DNA of 64,000 nucleotides from F23-B02 sp946405205 (GCA_946405205.1 CAMJGL010000002.1:62001-126000), one strand, 5' to 3'. Positions 1 to 9,273 are shown, counted from the first letter of the stretch. Notes: generated by a model from the letters alone, not told the origin. A program made the numbers and translations.

Positions 1-4
1 CAGC

Positions 5-1477
5 ATGAAAGACATGAAATGGTTCGAGGAGCAGGAGGCGCGCATACCCAAGGGCGGGGTGCGCACCCGCTTTGCCCCCAGCCCCACGGGATATATGCAC
101 GTCGGAAATCTCAGAACGGCCCTGTACACATGGCTCATCGCCCGTCATAACGGCGGCAAATTCATCCTGCGCATCGAGGACACCGACCAGGGCCGCTATG
201 TCGACGGCGCGGTCGAGGTCATCTACCGCACGCTGACTGAATGCGGCCTTGACCACGACGAGGGTCCCGACGTCGGCGGCCCCGTGGGTCCGTATATCCA
301 GACCGAGCGGCGCGGGCTGTACAAGGAATACGCCGAGCTTCTTATAGAAAAGGGCTGCGCCTACCGCTGCTTCTGCGAAAAGACCGAGGATGAGGGCGAG
401 GGCTTTGAAAAGGCCGCCGACCCCTGCCGCAGCATGAGCCGCGCCGAAAGCGACGAGCGCGCCGCGAACGGGGAGCCCTACGTCATCCGCCAGAGGATAC
501 CCGAGGAGGGCTCGACTACCTTCCATGACGAGATATTCGGCGACATCACCGTCGAGAACAAGACCCTCGACGATCAGGTGCTCATAAAGCGCGACGGTCT
601 GCCGACCTACAACTTCGCAAACGTCGTTGACGACCACCTCATGGGCATCACCCATGTCGTGCGCGGCTCGGAGTATCTGTCCTCCTCGCCCAAGTACAAT
701 CTGCTGTACGAGAGCTTCGGCTGGCCCGTGCCCGCCTACGTCCACTGCTCGCCCGTCATGCGCGATGCGCACAACAAGATGAGCAAGCGTCACGGTGACC
801 CCTCCTACGAGGATCTCATCGCGCAGGGCTATCTCACGGACGCAGTGGTCAACTACGTCGCCCTGCTGGGCTGGAGCCCCGGCGGCGAGCGGGAGATATA
901 CTCCCTGCCCGAGCTTGCCGAGATATTTGATATAAAGGGCATATCCAAGTCGCCCGCCATATTCGATATCGAAAAGCTCAAATACTTCAACAGCGAATAT
1001 ATACGCGCCATGAGCCCCGAGGCCTTCGCCGAGGCCGCCGAGCCCTTCATCCGTCAGGCGGTGAAAAATCCCGCGCTCGACCCCGCGGCGATTGCCGCCC
1101 TGCTGCAGCAGAGGACGGAGGTGCTCACCGATATCCCCGAAAAGCTCGACTTTTTCGACACGCTGCCCGATTACGACACGGCGCTGTACGTCCACAAGAA
1201 GTCCAAGACCGACGAGGCCGGCTCTCTTGAGACACTCGGCAAAATGCTCCCCGTGTTCGAGGCAATTGAGGACTGGAACGACGAGAACATCCTCGCCGCG
1301 ATGACCGGCATGGCGGAAGAGTGCGGCTGCAAGAACGCGAAGATAATGTGGCCGGTGCGCATCGCCGCCGCAGGCAAGGCCGTCACCCCCGGCGGCGCTG
1401 TCGAGATCTGCCGCATCCTCGGCAAGGACGAGACCCTGCGCAGAATACGCGTCGGCATCGAAAAGCTGAGCAAATAA
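5..1477 (+). CDS. gltX: Glutamate--tRNA ligase
   Basis: Class I aminoacyl-tRNA synthetase that charges tRNA-Glu (and in many Firmicutes also tRNA-Gln) in the cytoplasm. The 490-residue protein has the nucleotide-binding HIGH-type motif HVGN at residues 32-35 after the conserved PSPTG, and KMSKR at 258-262. Length fits bacterial GluRS. There is a short extension before the catalytic core, and the gene begins only 4 bases into the window, so the true start could lie upstream. A strong hairpin terminator follows the stop codon, so it ends its transcript. Confidence 0.96.
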   Translation: MKDMKWFEEQEARIPKGGVRTRFAPSPTGYMHVGNLRTALYTWLIARHNGGKFILRIEDTDQGRYVDGAVEVIYRTLTECGLDHDEGPDVGGPVGPYIQTERRGLYKEYAELLIEKGCAYRCFCEKTEDEGEGFEKAADPCRSMSRAESDERAANGEPYVIRQRIPEEGSTTFHDEIFGDITVENKTLDDQVLIKRDGLPTYNFANVVDDHLMGITHVVRGSEYLSSSPKYNLLYESFGWPVPAYVHCSPVMRDAHNKMSKRHGDPSYEDLIAQGYLTDAVVNYVALLGWSPGGEREIYSLPELAEIFDIKGISKSPAIFDIEKLKYFNSEYIRAMSPEAFAEAAEPFIRQAVKNPALDPAAIAALLQQRTEVLTDIPEKLDFFDTLPDYDTALYVHKKSKTDEAGSLETLGKMLPVFEAIEDWNDENILAAMTGMAEECGCKNAKIMWPVRIAAAGKAVTPGGAVEICRILGKDETLRRIRVGIEKLSK

Positions 1478-1482
1478 ATAAC

Positions 1483-1516
1483 AGGCTGAGATGAAAAACT
1501 CATCTCAGCCTTTTGC
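1483..1516 (+). terminator. Intrinsic terminator after gltX
   Basis: An 11-bp GC-rich stem (AGGCTGAGATG and its complement) with a short A-rich loop is followed by TTTTGCTTTG, a few bases after the gltX stop codon. Confidence 0.85.
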
Positions 1517-1553
1517 TTTGTCTAAACGACAGAGCGGTTAAAAATCAGGAATT

Positions 1554-2088
1554 GTAGGGGCGGCCATTGGCCGTCCGCCCGCCGTAAGGCGGGAAATAAA
1601 ACGATTACCTCCATTATTGCCTATTGGCAAATCGCAGTAACGGTTCTTTTAAGCGCTGAATCGAATTTGTTGTACGCTGCGCAGCGGACGAGCAATGCTC
1701 GCCCCTACAAACTGTGATTTATTGCAATCTTTCATTTAAACAGTGGTAATATATCGAAAAACTCCGCAGGATATTTTCGGGCTGGCGCAAAAGCGATACA
1801 TTCCGTTCTAAATGCGAATCGGCCGTGCGCCGAGCACCGGACGAGCGATGCTCGGTCTTGGCAGACCGCCAATTCGCATTAAGATAGTGCGTTTCTATAT
1901 TGCGACAGCCCGATAATTTTCTGCGGAGGTTTTCGGAGATTGCCATTGTCTAAATGATCGTTCTGCGAAGAATTACAGGCCGTAGGGGCGGCCATTGGCC
2001 GTCCGCGTGCTCGGCGCACGGTCAATTCGCTTTGAGATAGAGCGGGTCGCTTCCCGCCGGTCGGCGGACGAGCGATGCTCGCCCCTAC
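1554..2088. repeat. Cluster of interspersed palindromic repeats, region A
   Basis: This gene-free stretch holds five copies or partial copies of a 25-bp element with GTAGGGGCG at one end and GTCCGC at the other, around a small hairpin (CGGCCATTGGCCG or CGAGCAATGCTCG). Copies lie at 1554-1578, 1684-1708 (inverted), 1837-1855 (partial), 1982-2006 and 2064-2088 (inverted). Between them are diverged copies of words seen again near 14.4 and 17.5 kb, such as CTAAATGACAGAGCGG. No convincing coding frame was seen. It resembles REP/BIME-type elements. Confidence 0.8.
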
Positions 2089-2190
2089 AAGAACATACAA
2101 TGTCATTAAGAGCGCGAGTGCAATATAGATATTTGCCTTTGCCGCCGGTCGGGCTGACGCAATAAAGGGACTTGAGGTGTGGCAGCGATA

Positions 2191-3129
2191 TTAAAATGCT
2201 CCCAAAGTCTTAAACAGGAGCGACCACATGAACAGGGTGAAGCAGCACAGGGCGCTCGATGCGACGACGATATCGCCCGCAAGCTCTGCGTCCCCGCCCA
2301 TCTGCTGCACCATGGTGAAGGATGCGATGGCGGTGGCCGAGCCGAAAATGGCTATCATGCCCGCAAATTCCACGTCCCTTATCCCCGCGAGATACGCGAG
2401 GGTGAGGAAGATGCCCGGCATAACGACGAGCCTGCCGAGGCAGACCTCAACGAGGTCCCTTATGTAACGGCGCAGGCCGCCGAACTCGAAAAACGCACCC
2501 AGCAGGAACAGCAGCAAGGGATTTGTCGCGCTGCCTATCTGCCTTGCGGCGGAGACCACGGCCTCCGGCAGGCGTATGTTCAGAAGCAGCAGCGCAAGGC
2601 CCGCGGCGGTGCCGAGGATGAGCGGGTTTTTGAGTATGTCCAGAAGCAGCCGCCCGAGCCTGGGCCTGTTGCCGTTAAAGACCTCGAGCGTCACGACAGC
2701 GAGGACGTTGAACATCGGAACGACCACCGCGATGAGCACCACGACGGGACCGAGGTCGGCGCCCTCAACGAGCTGCGCGGCCAGCGGTATGCCGATTATG
2801 ACGAAGTTCGAGCGGTAAAGCCCCTGTATCTTCACGCCGCGCTTGTTCGTGTTCTTTTCCGTCAGAAGCACATAACCGAGACTGAGCGCATATGCGCACA
2901 GTACGCACAGAGCCGTGAAGGCAAGAAGCCGCGGCTGCACCGCGCGGGAAAGCTCCGAGGTATAGATGTTGTAAAACAGCATGACGGGCATGAACCATCG
3001 GAAGACGAGCCTGTTGAGCTTCGGAACGTCCTCGCGCTTTATCGCGCCCAGCCTTCGGGCGAGAAAGCCCAGCGCCATCATGATGGATATCGGCAGTACG
3101 GCGTTTAAGCAAACGTGAAACGCAGTCAT
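2191..3129 (-). CDS. AEC (auxin efflux carrier) family permease
   Basis: A 312-residue integral membrane protein with about ten hydrophobic segments in two halves, typical of the AEC/PIN-like family, which exports or exchanges organic acids. Substrate cannot be read from the sequence. It is the last gene of a three-gene minus-strand operon; its ATG overlaps the stop of the DUF896 gene by 4 bases. A long open frame on the opposite strand is a GC-driven shadow. A second AEC permease lies at 31681-32637 in a catabolic operon. Confidence 0.88.
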   Translation of the reverse strand: MTAFHVCLNAVLPISIMMALGFLARRLGAIKREDVPKLNRLVFRWFMPVMLFYNIYTSELSRAVQPRLLAFTALCVLCAYALSLGYVLLTEKNTNKRGVKIQGLYRSNFVIIGIPLAAQLVEGADLGPVVVLIAVVVPMFNVLAVVTLEVFNGNRPRLGRLLLDILKNPLILGTAAGLALLLLNIRLPEAVVSAARQIGSATNPLLLFLLGAFFEFGGLRRYIRDLVEVCLGRLVVMPGIFLTLAYLAGIRDVEFAGMIAIFGSATAIASFTMVQQMGGDAELAGDIVVASSALCCFTLFMWSLLFKTLGAF

Positions 3130-3332
3130 TTTTCCCGCTTCTGCAGCTTATGCTTTTTGCCGTCGGGGGTCTGGATGTAGGTGTTTTCGAGTATCTGCTC
3201 TGCGCCGCGCCGCCACTCGGCGACGTACTCGCGCCGCAGCGTATCGCGCTCGGAAAGCTCCTGCGGCGTCAGCTCACGCTCCTTTGCAAGGCGCGCAAGC
3301 TCGTTTATCCTGTCAAGCTTCGTTTTTTCCAT
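3126..3332 (-). CDS. DUF896 family protein (YnzC/YnaI-like)
   Basis: A 68-residue, highly charged, mostly helical protein. The N-terminal LDRINELARLAKERELTPQE pattern is the signature of DUF896, a small Firmicutes family whose B. subtilis member YnzC is SOS-linked and forms a helical hairpin. Molecular role unknown. It overlaps the HD-domain gene by 1 base and the AEC gene by 4 bases, so the three are translationally coupled. Confidence 0.9.
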   Translation of the reverse strand: MEKTKLDRINELARLAKERELTPQELSERDTLRREYVAEWRRGAEQILENTYIQTPDGKKHKLQKREK

Positions 3333-3919
3333 TATTCTATACTTCCCAACTCGTCAAGCGTTTTCTCAAATGCGGGGATGAAATTTGCTATAAAGTATTC
3401 CACCTCGGGCATGTCATATGCGTGCAGCGCGGCGAGGGTCTGCTTTTCCGCGCTGGCAAACTCGTTGTTGCCGGCCTTGCGCTCCTCGATGCATTTTATG
3501 TAGGCGCTCATTTTGTCGGCGGCCTTCACGAGATCGTGCAATTCCCGCTCGGTCTCGCCGGTGAGGATGGGCTCGAAAGCGCCCTGCAGCTCCTCGGGCA
3601 GCATGCCCAGCAGCTTGTCCGATGCAAGCTTTTCGACGCGGCGGTACGCGCTCATGATCTCGTCGTCGTGGTATTTTATCGGCGTGGGCAGGTCGCCCGT
3701 GAGTATCTCGCTCGCGTCGTGGTACAGCGCAACGGCCGCGCAGGCGTTCACGTCGCAGGGGATGCCGAGGACGTCGCGGCGTATGACGCCCAGCGCGTGG
3801 GCGATGACCGCGACCATGTGGCTGTGCTCCTGCACGTTCTCGCGTATCGAATTGCGCATCAGGCTCCAGCGCTCGATATAGCGCATTCGGGAGATCAGCG
3901 CGAAGAAGTTGTTGTCCAT
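3332..3919 (-). CDS. HD-domain phosphohydrolase, YfbR-like 5'-deoxynucleotidase
   Basis: A 195-residue HD-superfamily protein. The metal ligands are visible as ENVQEHSH near residue 27, the YHDASE motif near 68, and a later conserved Asp in the VKAADK segment. This arrangement matches YfbR-type nucleotidases that dephosphorylate deoxynucleoside 5'-monophosphates. The start was set at 3919 (MDNNFF), where homologues begin, rather than an upstream in-frame ATG. It is first in the operon with DUF896 and the AEC permease. Substrate is inferred from family only. Confidence 0.85.
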   Translation of the reverse strand: MDNNFFALISRMRYIERWSLMRNSIRENVQEHSHMVAVIAHALGVIRRDVLGIPCDVNACAAVALYHDASEILTGDLPTPIKYHDDEIMSAYRRVEKLASDKLLGMLPEELQGAFEPILTGETERELHDLVKAADKMSAYIKCIEERKAGNNEFASAEKQTLAALHAYDMPEVEYFIANFIPAFEKTLDELGSIE

Positions 3920-4088
3920 TATTTTCACCGTTCCTTTATCATGTCCGATAATTTTACCACAGCCCACGCCGGAATTCAACGCCGCATATCAAATCTCCCT
4001 TTTGCCCTGAGCGCGCCGGCAAGGAAAAGCCTTGAAACACGGAAGCAATGATGATAATATATACTATATTTGATTCGGAGGCGCGAAA

Positions 4089-5159
4089 TTGGACAGGCTC
4101 TTGAAAATCAGGGAAAAGCTCGCTCAGAAGGACCTCGACGGCGTTCTGATAACGGACGAAAAAAATCAGCGCTACGCGACAGGCTTTGCCTTCACCGACG
4201 GCGCTGTGCTCATAACGCGGGAGCGCGCCTTCCTGTTCACCGACTCCCGATACATCGAGGCCGCCGAAAAAACCGTTTCCGCGGATGTTGAGCTGCGGCT
4301 CTTCGGTGCGGGAAAGCGGCTTTCCGAACTCATAAAGGACGAGCTTAAATCCTGCGTTGTGCGTACCCTCGGCGCGGAGGAATTGAGCCTGCCGCACGGG
4401 CAGTATCTTAACTACGAAAAGCTGCTTGGGCTGGAGCTCATGCCCTGCCAGAGCATATTTAACGAGCTTCGCGCTTCCAAGGACGAACAGGAGCAGGCGC
4501 ATATGCGCGCGGCGCAGGCTATCGCCGAAAAGGCGCTCGACGACGTTCTGCGCATCATCCGCCCGGGCGTAACAGAGCGTGATATAGCCGCCGAGATAAC
4601 ATACAGGCTCCTCAAGCACGGCGGCGAGGGCAACTCCTTTGACCCCATCGCCGTTTCGGGCGCAAATTCCAGCATGCCCCACGGCGTGCCCTCCGACAAG
4701 CCCGTCGAAACCGGCGACTTCGTCACCATGGACTTCGGCTGCCTCAAAAACGGCTACTGCTCGGACATGACGCGCACCGTCGCGGTTGGGTACGCGAGCG
4801 ATGAAATGAAAAACGTCTACGACGTCGTCCTGCGCGCCCAGCTTGAGGGCATAAAAACGGCGCGGGCGGGAGTCAGCGGCGCGGAGATCGACGGCGCGGC
4901 GCGTAAGGTCATCTCGGATGCGGGCTTCGGCGAATATTTCGGCCATTCCTTCGGCCACTCGCTGGGGCTTGAGATACACGAGTCCCCCTCGGCGTCCCCC
5001 TCGTCCGAGGTGCCCATGCCGGCAGGCGCGGTCATTTCCGCCGAACCGGGGATATACCTGCCGGGGAAATTCGGCGTCAGGATAGAGGATGTTCTCATCC
5101 TGCGCGAGGACGGCTGCGAGAACATCACCCACGCGAGCAAGGAGCTTATAATTTTGTGA
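4089..5159 (+). CDS. Xaa-Pro aminopeptidase (M24 family)
   Basis: A 356-residue cytosolic metallopeptidase that releases N-terminal residues before proline. A creatinase-type N-terminal domain (about 1-125) is followed by the pita-bread M24 domain. All five metal ligands can be placed: MDFG, DMTRT, GHSFGHSLG, AEPGIY and RIED. The start codon is TTG with a GGAGG site at 4077-4081. Translation runs almost directly into a small membrane gene and then efp; proximity of a prolyl peptidase to efp is common in Firmicutes. Confidence 0.93.
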   Translation: MDRLLKIREKLAQKDLDGVLITDEKNQRYATGFAFTDGAVLITRERAFLFTDSRYIEAAEKTVSADVELRLFGAGKRLSELIKDELKSCVVRTLGAEELSLPHGQYLNYEKLLGLELMPCQSIFNELRASKDEQEQAHMRAAQAIAEKALDDVLRIIRPGVTERDIAAEITYRLLKHGGEGNSFDPIAVSGANSSMPHGVPSDKPVETGDFVTMDFGCLKNGYCSDMTRTVAVGYASDEMKNVYDVVLRAQLEGIKTARAGVSGAEIDGAARKVISDAGFGEYFGHSFGHSLGLEIHESPSASPSSEVPMPAGAVISAEPGIYLPGKFGVRIEDVLILREDGCENITHASKELIIL

Positions 5160-5176
5160 TAAACGGAGGAGGAAAC

Positions 5177-5434
5177 ATGGCAAAGAACACTAAAAAGGCA
5201 AAAAAAGAGGTCTCCATGACCCCACTGATGTACATGGGCTTCATCATCGTCTGCGTCACGGCTCTGCTGCAGAGCCTCATCCCCGCCTTTCCCGCGGTAC
5301 TGCGCAATATACTCTACCTCGTCGGAGTTCTGGCTCTCGTGGTGTATATGATACAGATCGCGTTTGAAAAGCGCACCGGAAAACGCGAGGCAGGCGGAGA
5401 AAACATCGAAAACGGCATCAAAAAGAGAAAATAA
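5177..5434 (+). CDS. Small two-TM membrane protein
   Basis: An 85-residue protein with a lysine-rich N-terminus, two hydrophobic segments (about residues 18-36 and 44-62) and a charged C-terminal tail. The ATG at 5177 is preceded by a strong GGAGGAGG, so it is preferred over the upstream GTG. It sits between the M24 peptidase and efp. I do not recognise a named family; function unknown. Confidence 0.75.
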   Translation: MAKNTKKAKKEVSMTPLMYMGFIIVCVTALLQSLIPAFPAVLRNILYLVGVLALVVYMIQIAFEKRTGKREAGGENIENGIKKRK

Positions 5435-5507
5435 TCTTGCAATATGCGGATATATAATGTAAAATATCAGAGTTAAAGAGTTAAAAGCTATAGGAGGATC
5501 ACCTATT

Positions 5508-6068
5508 ATGATTACAGCAGGCGATTTCAGGAACGGCGTTACCTTTGAGATGGACGGTCAGGTCATGCAGGTCGTTGAGTTCCAGCATGTCAAGCCCGGC
5601 AAGGGCGCGGCCTTTGTCCGCACCAAGATGAAGAACGTCATCACCGGCGCCGTAACCGAAACTTCCTTCAACCCCACCGCGAAGTTCGAGAGCGCCACCG
5701 TTGACCGCATGACTATGGAATACAGCTACAATGACGGCAACCTGTACTACTTCATGAACCCCGAGACCTATGAGCTCGAGCCGGTCGACGAGTCCGTCCT
5801 GGGCGACAGCTTCAAGTTCGTCAAGGAGAACATGGAGTGCACCATTTACTCCTACAAGGGCAAGGTCTTCAACGTCGAGCCTCCCTTCTTCGTCGACCTT
5901 GAGGTCACCGACACCGACCCCGGCTTCGCCGGCAACACCGCCACCAACGCCACCAAGCCCGCCACTCTCGAGACCGGCGCGGAGGTCAAAGTCCCCCTGT
6001 TCATCGAGCCCGGCGAGAAGATCCAGATCGACACCCGCACCGGCGAATATCTCGGCAGAGCAAAGTAA
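5508..6068 (+). CDS. efp: Elongation factor P
   Basis: A 186-residue EF-P, complete with a KOW-like N-terminal domain and two OB domains. It binds stalled ribosomes next to the P site and eases synthesis of polyproline stretches. The conserved modification-loop motif PGKG places the tip lysine at residue 32. A GGAGG site precedes the ATG. Codon use is strongly biased toward C-ending codons, consistent with high expression. A terminator follows. Confidence 0.97.
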   Translation: MITAGDFRNGVTFEMDGQVMQVVEFQHVKPGKGAAFVRTKMKNVITGAVTETSFNPTAKFESATVDRMTMEYSYNDGNLYYFMNPETYELEPVDESVLGDSFKFVKENMECTIYSYKGKVFNVEPPFFVDLEVTDTDPGFAGNTATNATKPATLETGAEVKVPLFIEPGEKIQIDTRTGEYLGRAK

Positions 6069-6083
6069 TAAAAACTATCGTTT

Positions 6084-6113
6084 ACGGGGAATATTATTGT
6101 ATTCCCCGTTTTT
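6084..6113 (+). terminator. Intrinsic terminator after efp
   Basis: A 9-bp stem (ACGGGGAAT/ATTCCCCGT) followed by TTTTT, 16 bases after the efp stop codon. Confidence 0.88.
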
Positions 6114-6139
6114 CCTACATTCCACAAGGAGGAAGCAAA

Positions 6140-6580
6140 ATGACCGCAAGTGAAAAAGTTGCATACCTGAAGGGTCTTGCCGAGGGTCTCGGCGTAAAGG
6201 CCGACAGCAAGGAGGGCAAGCTCATGCTGGCCGTCATCGACGTGCTCGAGTCTCTGGCAGGCGACACCGAGGCTCTTGAGGCAAAGTGCGCCGACCTTGC
6301 CGACAGCATCGACGATATCGGCGAGGATATGGCCTATCTTGAGGATCTGTGCCTTGCAGATCTCGACGAGGACGAGGATGAGTACGAGGACGAGGACGAC
6401 GAATGCGGCGGCTGCTGCGGCTGCGGCGGCGAGCAGGAGTACGAGGTCACCTGTCCCCAGTGCGGCGAGGTCATCACGCTCCTTGAGGATGATCTTGATT
6501 TCGGCGCTATCCGCTGCCCGTCCTGCGACGCGGAGCTCGAGTTCGACTTCGACGATGACGAGGACGAGGACGACGACTGA
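6140..6580 (+). CDS. CD1247-type acidic zinc-ribbon protein
   Basis: A 146-residue protein with a helical N-terminal domain (1-75), an Asp/Glu-rich stretch, a CGGCCGCGG cysteine knot near residue 90, a CPQCG...CPSC zinc ribbon, and a very acidic tail. This layout matches the conserved clostridial CD1247 family. Function is unknown; the ribbon plus acidic tail suggests protein or nucleic-acid contacts. It has its own AAGGAGG site and a strong terminator, so it may be monocistronic. Confidence 0.85.
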   Translation: MTASEKVAYLKGLAEGLGVKADSKEGKLMLAVIDVLESLAGDTEALEAKCADLADSIDDIGEDMAYLEDLCLADLDEDEDEYEDEDDECGGCCGCGGEQEYEVTCPQCGEVITLLEDDLDFGAIRCPSCDAELEFDFDDDEDEDDD

Positions 6581-6603
6581 TCCCGAAAAGCCAATAAAAT
6601 GAC

Positions 6604-6639
6604 TGTGCTGCTGTCGGCAAAGACAGCAGCACATTTTTT
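6604..6639 (+). terminator. Intrinsic terminator
   Basis: A perfect 12-bp stem (TGTGCTGCTGTC and its complement) followed by TTTTTT, just after the zinc-ribbon gene. Confidence 0.92.
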
Positions 6640-6743
6640 GTAAAAATATGCGCCCTGAGAGCCCGAAAGCACTTGTAACAGCGCGCGTTTGCTTATATAA
6701 TTTTATAAAAGCGCCGGTGATGCTTATGTTACAGGAGGTAAAT

Positions 6744-6995
6744 ATGGAGGATTGGAGACTGAACGGTCAGGGGGAATATCTCCTTGGAAAGCACCTTAAT
6801 CACACCGCTTTCATTCCAAACGAAACGTCCGACCATGAGCACTGCGAATTTTGCTTCTGCAAGCTCGGGAAAGGGCAGGAAAGCGGCGGCGTGCCCTATT
6901 GCACCGACGACCGTTATTACTGGATATGCGAGGAGTGCTACAACGATTTTAAAGACCGCTTCCTTTGGGTCACGGACGACGGGAGTGTACAATAA
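6744..6995 (+). CDS. Small cysteine-rich protein, possible zinc-binding
   Basis: An 83-residue protein starting at an ATG with an ACAGGAGGTAAAT site. It contains CEFCFC near residue 34 and ICEEC near residue 61, a four-cysteine pattern that could hold one zinc ion, with several aromatic residues between. I do not recognise a named family with certainty; small proteins of this type are often annotated as hypothetical in clostridia. It is followed by a bidirectional terminator. Confidence 0.65.
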   Translation: MEDWRLNGQGEYLLGKHLNHTAFIPNETSDHEHCEFCFCKLGKGQESGGVPYCTDDRYYWICEECYNDFKDRFLWVTDDGSVQ

Positions 6996-7074
6996 CTATT
7001 GCGCTCGGTCTGCCGGGAAAAGCCCTGAGACAGCAGCGGTAAGTCCGCTCAAGCGCCATATCAAATTCTAAAGC

Positions 7075-7114
7075 AATACAGGCGGACTATCGAATGATAG
7101 CCCGCCTGTATTTT
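7075..7114. terminator. Bidirectional terminator between convergent genes
   Basis: A 17-bp stem with one mismatch (AATACAGGCGG...CCGCCTGTATT) and GAAT loop lies between the + gene ending at 6995 and the - gene ending at 7113. It has T-rich flanks on both strands. Confidence 0.85.
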
Positions 7115-7304
7115 ACACAGTCTGCCCGTTTCTTTCAACATTGCGGATGTTCTTTTCAAACTTGCTCCGCGCACCCATGACCTCATGGCCGCAGCCGAGG
7201 CACCTGAGCTTGAAATCCGCGCCTATGCGCAGCACCTGCCAGCGCTTTTCGCCGCAGGGGTGCTGCTTTTTCATCGTCAAAATGTCTCCGACCTGAATAT
7301 CCAT
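7113..7304 (-). CDS. DUF951 family protein
   Basis: A 63-residue protein of the DUF951 family, widespread in Firmicutes. The conserved pattern is visible: MKKQHPCG, RWQVLR, DFKLRCLGCGHEVM and RSKFEKN. The three cysteines and nearby histidines suggest metal binding or nucleic-acid contact; the role is unproven. Its ATG overlaps the rarA stop codon by 1 base, so it is the distal gene of a two-gene operon. Confidence 0.9.
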   Translation of the reverse strand: MDIQVGDILTMKKQHPCGEKRWQVLRIGADFKLRCLGCGHEVMGARSKFEKNIRNVERNGQTV

Positions 7305-8563
7305 TACTTTTTGATCGCCTCCCAATAGGCCTTTGCCGCCTGTTCGATCTTATTGTCCCCGTACTCGTAGTAGCGCGCGTTTTTGAGCGCGTCGGGCAGG
7401 TACTGCTGCCTGACCCAGTGGTTGGGGAAGCTGTGGGGGTACTTGTAGCCCTGCTCGCGCTCAAAGCCCGTGCCGTCGGCGTGGACGTTCTGAAGCTCAC
7501 GCGGAACGGGGCCGGTCTTTCCGGCGCGCACATCCGCTATCGCCGCGTCGATGGCCATTACGCCGCTGTTTGATTTCGGCGCCGTGGCAAGGAATATCAC
7601 GGCCTCGGCAAGCGGCAGCCGCGCCTCCGGCAGCCCCAATTGCAGCGCCGAGTCCACGCAGGCCTTGACTATCGGTACGGCCTGCGGATAGGCAAGGCCG
7701 ATGTCCTCGCTCGCCGAGCACAGGATGCGGCGGCATGCCCCCGTGAGGTCGCCAGCCTCCAGAAGCCGCGCAAGATAGTGCAGCGCCGCGTCCGGATCAG
7801 AGCCGCGCAGGGATTTCATCAGCGCCGAGAGCGCGTCAAAGTGCTCGTCGCCCTCACGGTCATAGCGCATGGCGCTGCGCTGGGTTATCGCGCGGGCGTC
7901 CTCAAGGGTAAGGAATATCCTGCCCTCGGAGCGCCGCGACGCCGAGAACAGCAGCTCCACGGCGTTTATCGCCTTGCGCACATCCCCGCCGCAGGCGGAG
8001 GCGACGCGGCTGAGCACCCCGTCCTCAAGCTCGGGCGTGAGCCCCTCGCGTCCGGCGAGGATATTTATAGCGCGCAGCACCGCGGGCTCGACCTCGGCGG
8101 CGGAAACGTGCTTGAACTCGAATACCGTCGAGCGGCTCAGGATCGCGTTGAACACGCAGAAATAGGGGTTTTCCGTCGTGGACGCGATGAGCGTGATGCG
8201 CCCGTCCTCGATGAACTCCAGCAGCGACTGCTGCTGCTTTTTGTTGAAATACTGTATCTCGTCCAGATACAGCAGAACGCCGCCCGGCGTCAGCAGAGTG
8301 TCCAGCTCCGCGATTATCGCCTTGATGTCGGCAATACCGGCGGTCGTGGCGTTCAGCTTGCGCAGGCTGCGGTTTGTCTTTTCCGCGATTATGCGCGCAA
8401 CGGTCGTCTTTCCGGTGCCCGAGGGGCCGTAGAATATCATATTCGGTATCTGACCGCTCTCGACGATGCGGCGGAGCATCCCGTTTGCGCCCAGAATGTG
8501 CCGCTGCCCGACGACGTCGTCGAGGCTGCTGGGCCTTATATCATCCGCGAGAGGTTTGTACAT
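7304..8563 (-). CDS. rarA: Replication-associated recombination protein A (AAA+ ATPase)
   Basis: A 419-residue RarA/MgsA family clamp-loader-like ATPase that acts at stalled forks. Walker A is GPSGTGKTT near residue 43 and Walker B is LYLDEIQ near residue 93. The RarA C-terminal tetramerisation region ends with KYPH...WVRQQYLPD. The start at 8563 follows a GGAGG site. It is transcribed divergently from nth, so two repair genes flank one short intergenic space. Confidence 0.94.
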   Translation of the reverse strand: MYKPLADDIRPSSLDDVVGQRHILGANGMLRRIVESGQIPNMIFYGPSGTGKTTVARIIAEKTNRSLRKLNATTAGIADIKAIIAELDTLLTPGGVLLYLDEIQYFNKKQQQSLLEFIEDGRITLIASTTENPYFCVFNAILSRSTVFEFKHVSAAEVEPAVLRAINILAGREGLTPELEDGVLSRVASACGGDVRKAINAVELLFSASRRSEGRIFLTLEDARAITQRSAMRYDREGDEHFDALSALMKSLRGSDPDAALHYLARLLEAGDLTGACRRILCSASEDIGLAYPQAVPIVKACVDSALQLGLPEARLPLAEAVIFLATAPKSNSGVMAIDAAIADVRAGKTGPVPRELQNVHADGTGFEREQGYKYPHSFPNHWVRQQYLPDALKNARYYEYGDNKIEQAAKAYWEAIKK

Positions 8564-8637
8564 GGCTGCCTCCGATAGTAGAATTTGCAACAGGTCAATA
8601 CATATACATATGCTAAAATCACACTGAGGTGATGTAA

Positions 8638-9273
8638 ATGCTCCCTGAAAAACAGGTTCTTGAGATCGTGCGGCGGCTGGAGGAGGAGTACCCTCTTGCC
8701 GAATGCACGCTTGATTATAAAAAGGATTACGAGCTTTTATTCTCCGTCCGGCTCGCCGCTCAGTGCACCGACGCGAGGGTCAACATGATAACGCCCGCGC
8801 TGTTTGAGCGCTTTCCCACGCTGCAGAGCTTCGCCGAGGCAGAGCCGGAGGACGTCGAGCCCTATGTCCGCTCCTGCGGCTTTTACCGGGCCAAGGCGCG
8901 GGACATCGTCGCCTCGGCGAGGATGCTCGTTGAAAACTACGGCGGCAGAGTTCCCGACACGATGGAGGAGCTTCTGAAGCTGCCCGGCGTCGGGCGCAAG
9001 ACCGCGAATCTCATCCTCGGCGACGTTTACAATGTCCCCGGCTCCACGGTCGTGGACACCCACTGCATCAGGATATCAAACCGCCTCGGTCTGGTGGACG
9101 ACATCAAGGATCCCGTCAGGATCGAGACGGAGCTTCGCAAACAGCTCCCGCCGGAGAAAAGCTCCGACTTCTGCCACCGCATCGTGCTCCACGGCAGAGC
9201 CGTGTGCACCGCACGAAAGCCCGAATGCTCCGCCTGCTGCCTCAAAACGGTCTGCAAAAGCTGCGCTTTATAA
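8638..9273 (+). CDS. nth: Endonuclease III (DNA glycosylase/AP lyase)
   Basis: A 211-residue base-excision-repair enzyme that removes oxidised pyrimidines. The helix-hairpin-helix LPGVGRKTA (near 116) carries the catalytic lysine. The catalytic aspartate is in VDTHCIRISNRLG. The C-terminus has the [4Fe-4S] pattern C-x6-C-x2-C-x5-C. A GAGGTGATGTAA site precedes the ATG. Its 3' end overlaps the convergent proC gene by 6 bases. Confidence 0.95.
   Translation: MLPEKQVLEIVRRLEEEYPLAECTLDYKKDYELLFSVRLAAQCTDARVNMITPALFERFPTLQSFAEAEPEDVEPYVRSCGFYRAKARDIVASARMLVENYGGRVPDTMEELLKLPGVGRKTANLILGDVYNVPGSTVVDTHCIRISNRLGLVDDIKDPVRIETELRKQLPPEKSSDFCHRIVLHGRAVCTARKPECSACCLKTVCKSCAL

Noticed and set aside
1554..2088. 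Region A repeats considered as a CRISPR array
   Set aside because: Copies occur in both orientations with irregular, mutually similar spacers and no cas genes.
5852..6634. Minus-strand 260-codon frame opposite efp and the zinc-ribbon gene
   Set aside because: Valine/leucine runs are the complement of Asp/Glu codons; both plus-strand genes are solid.
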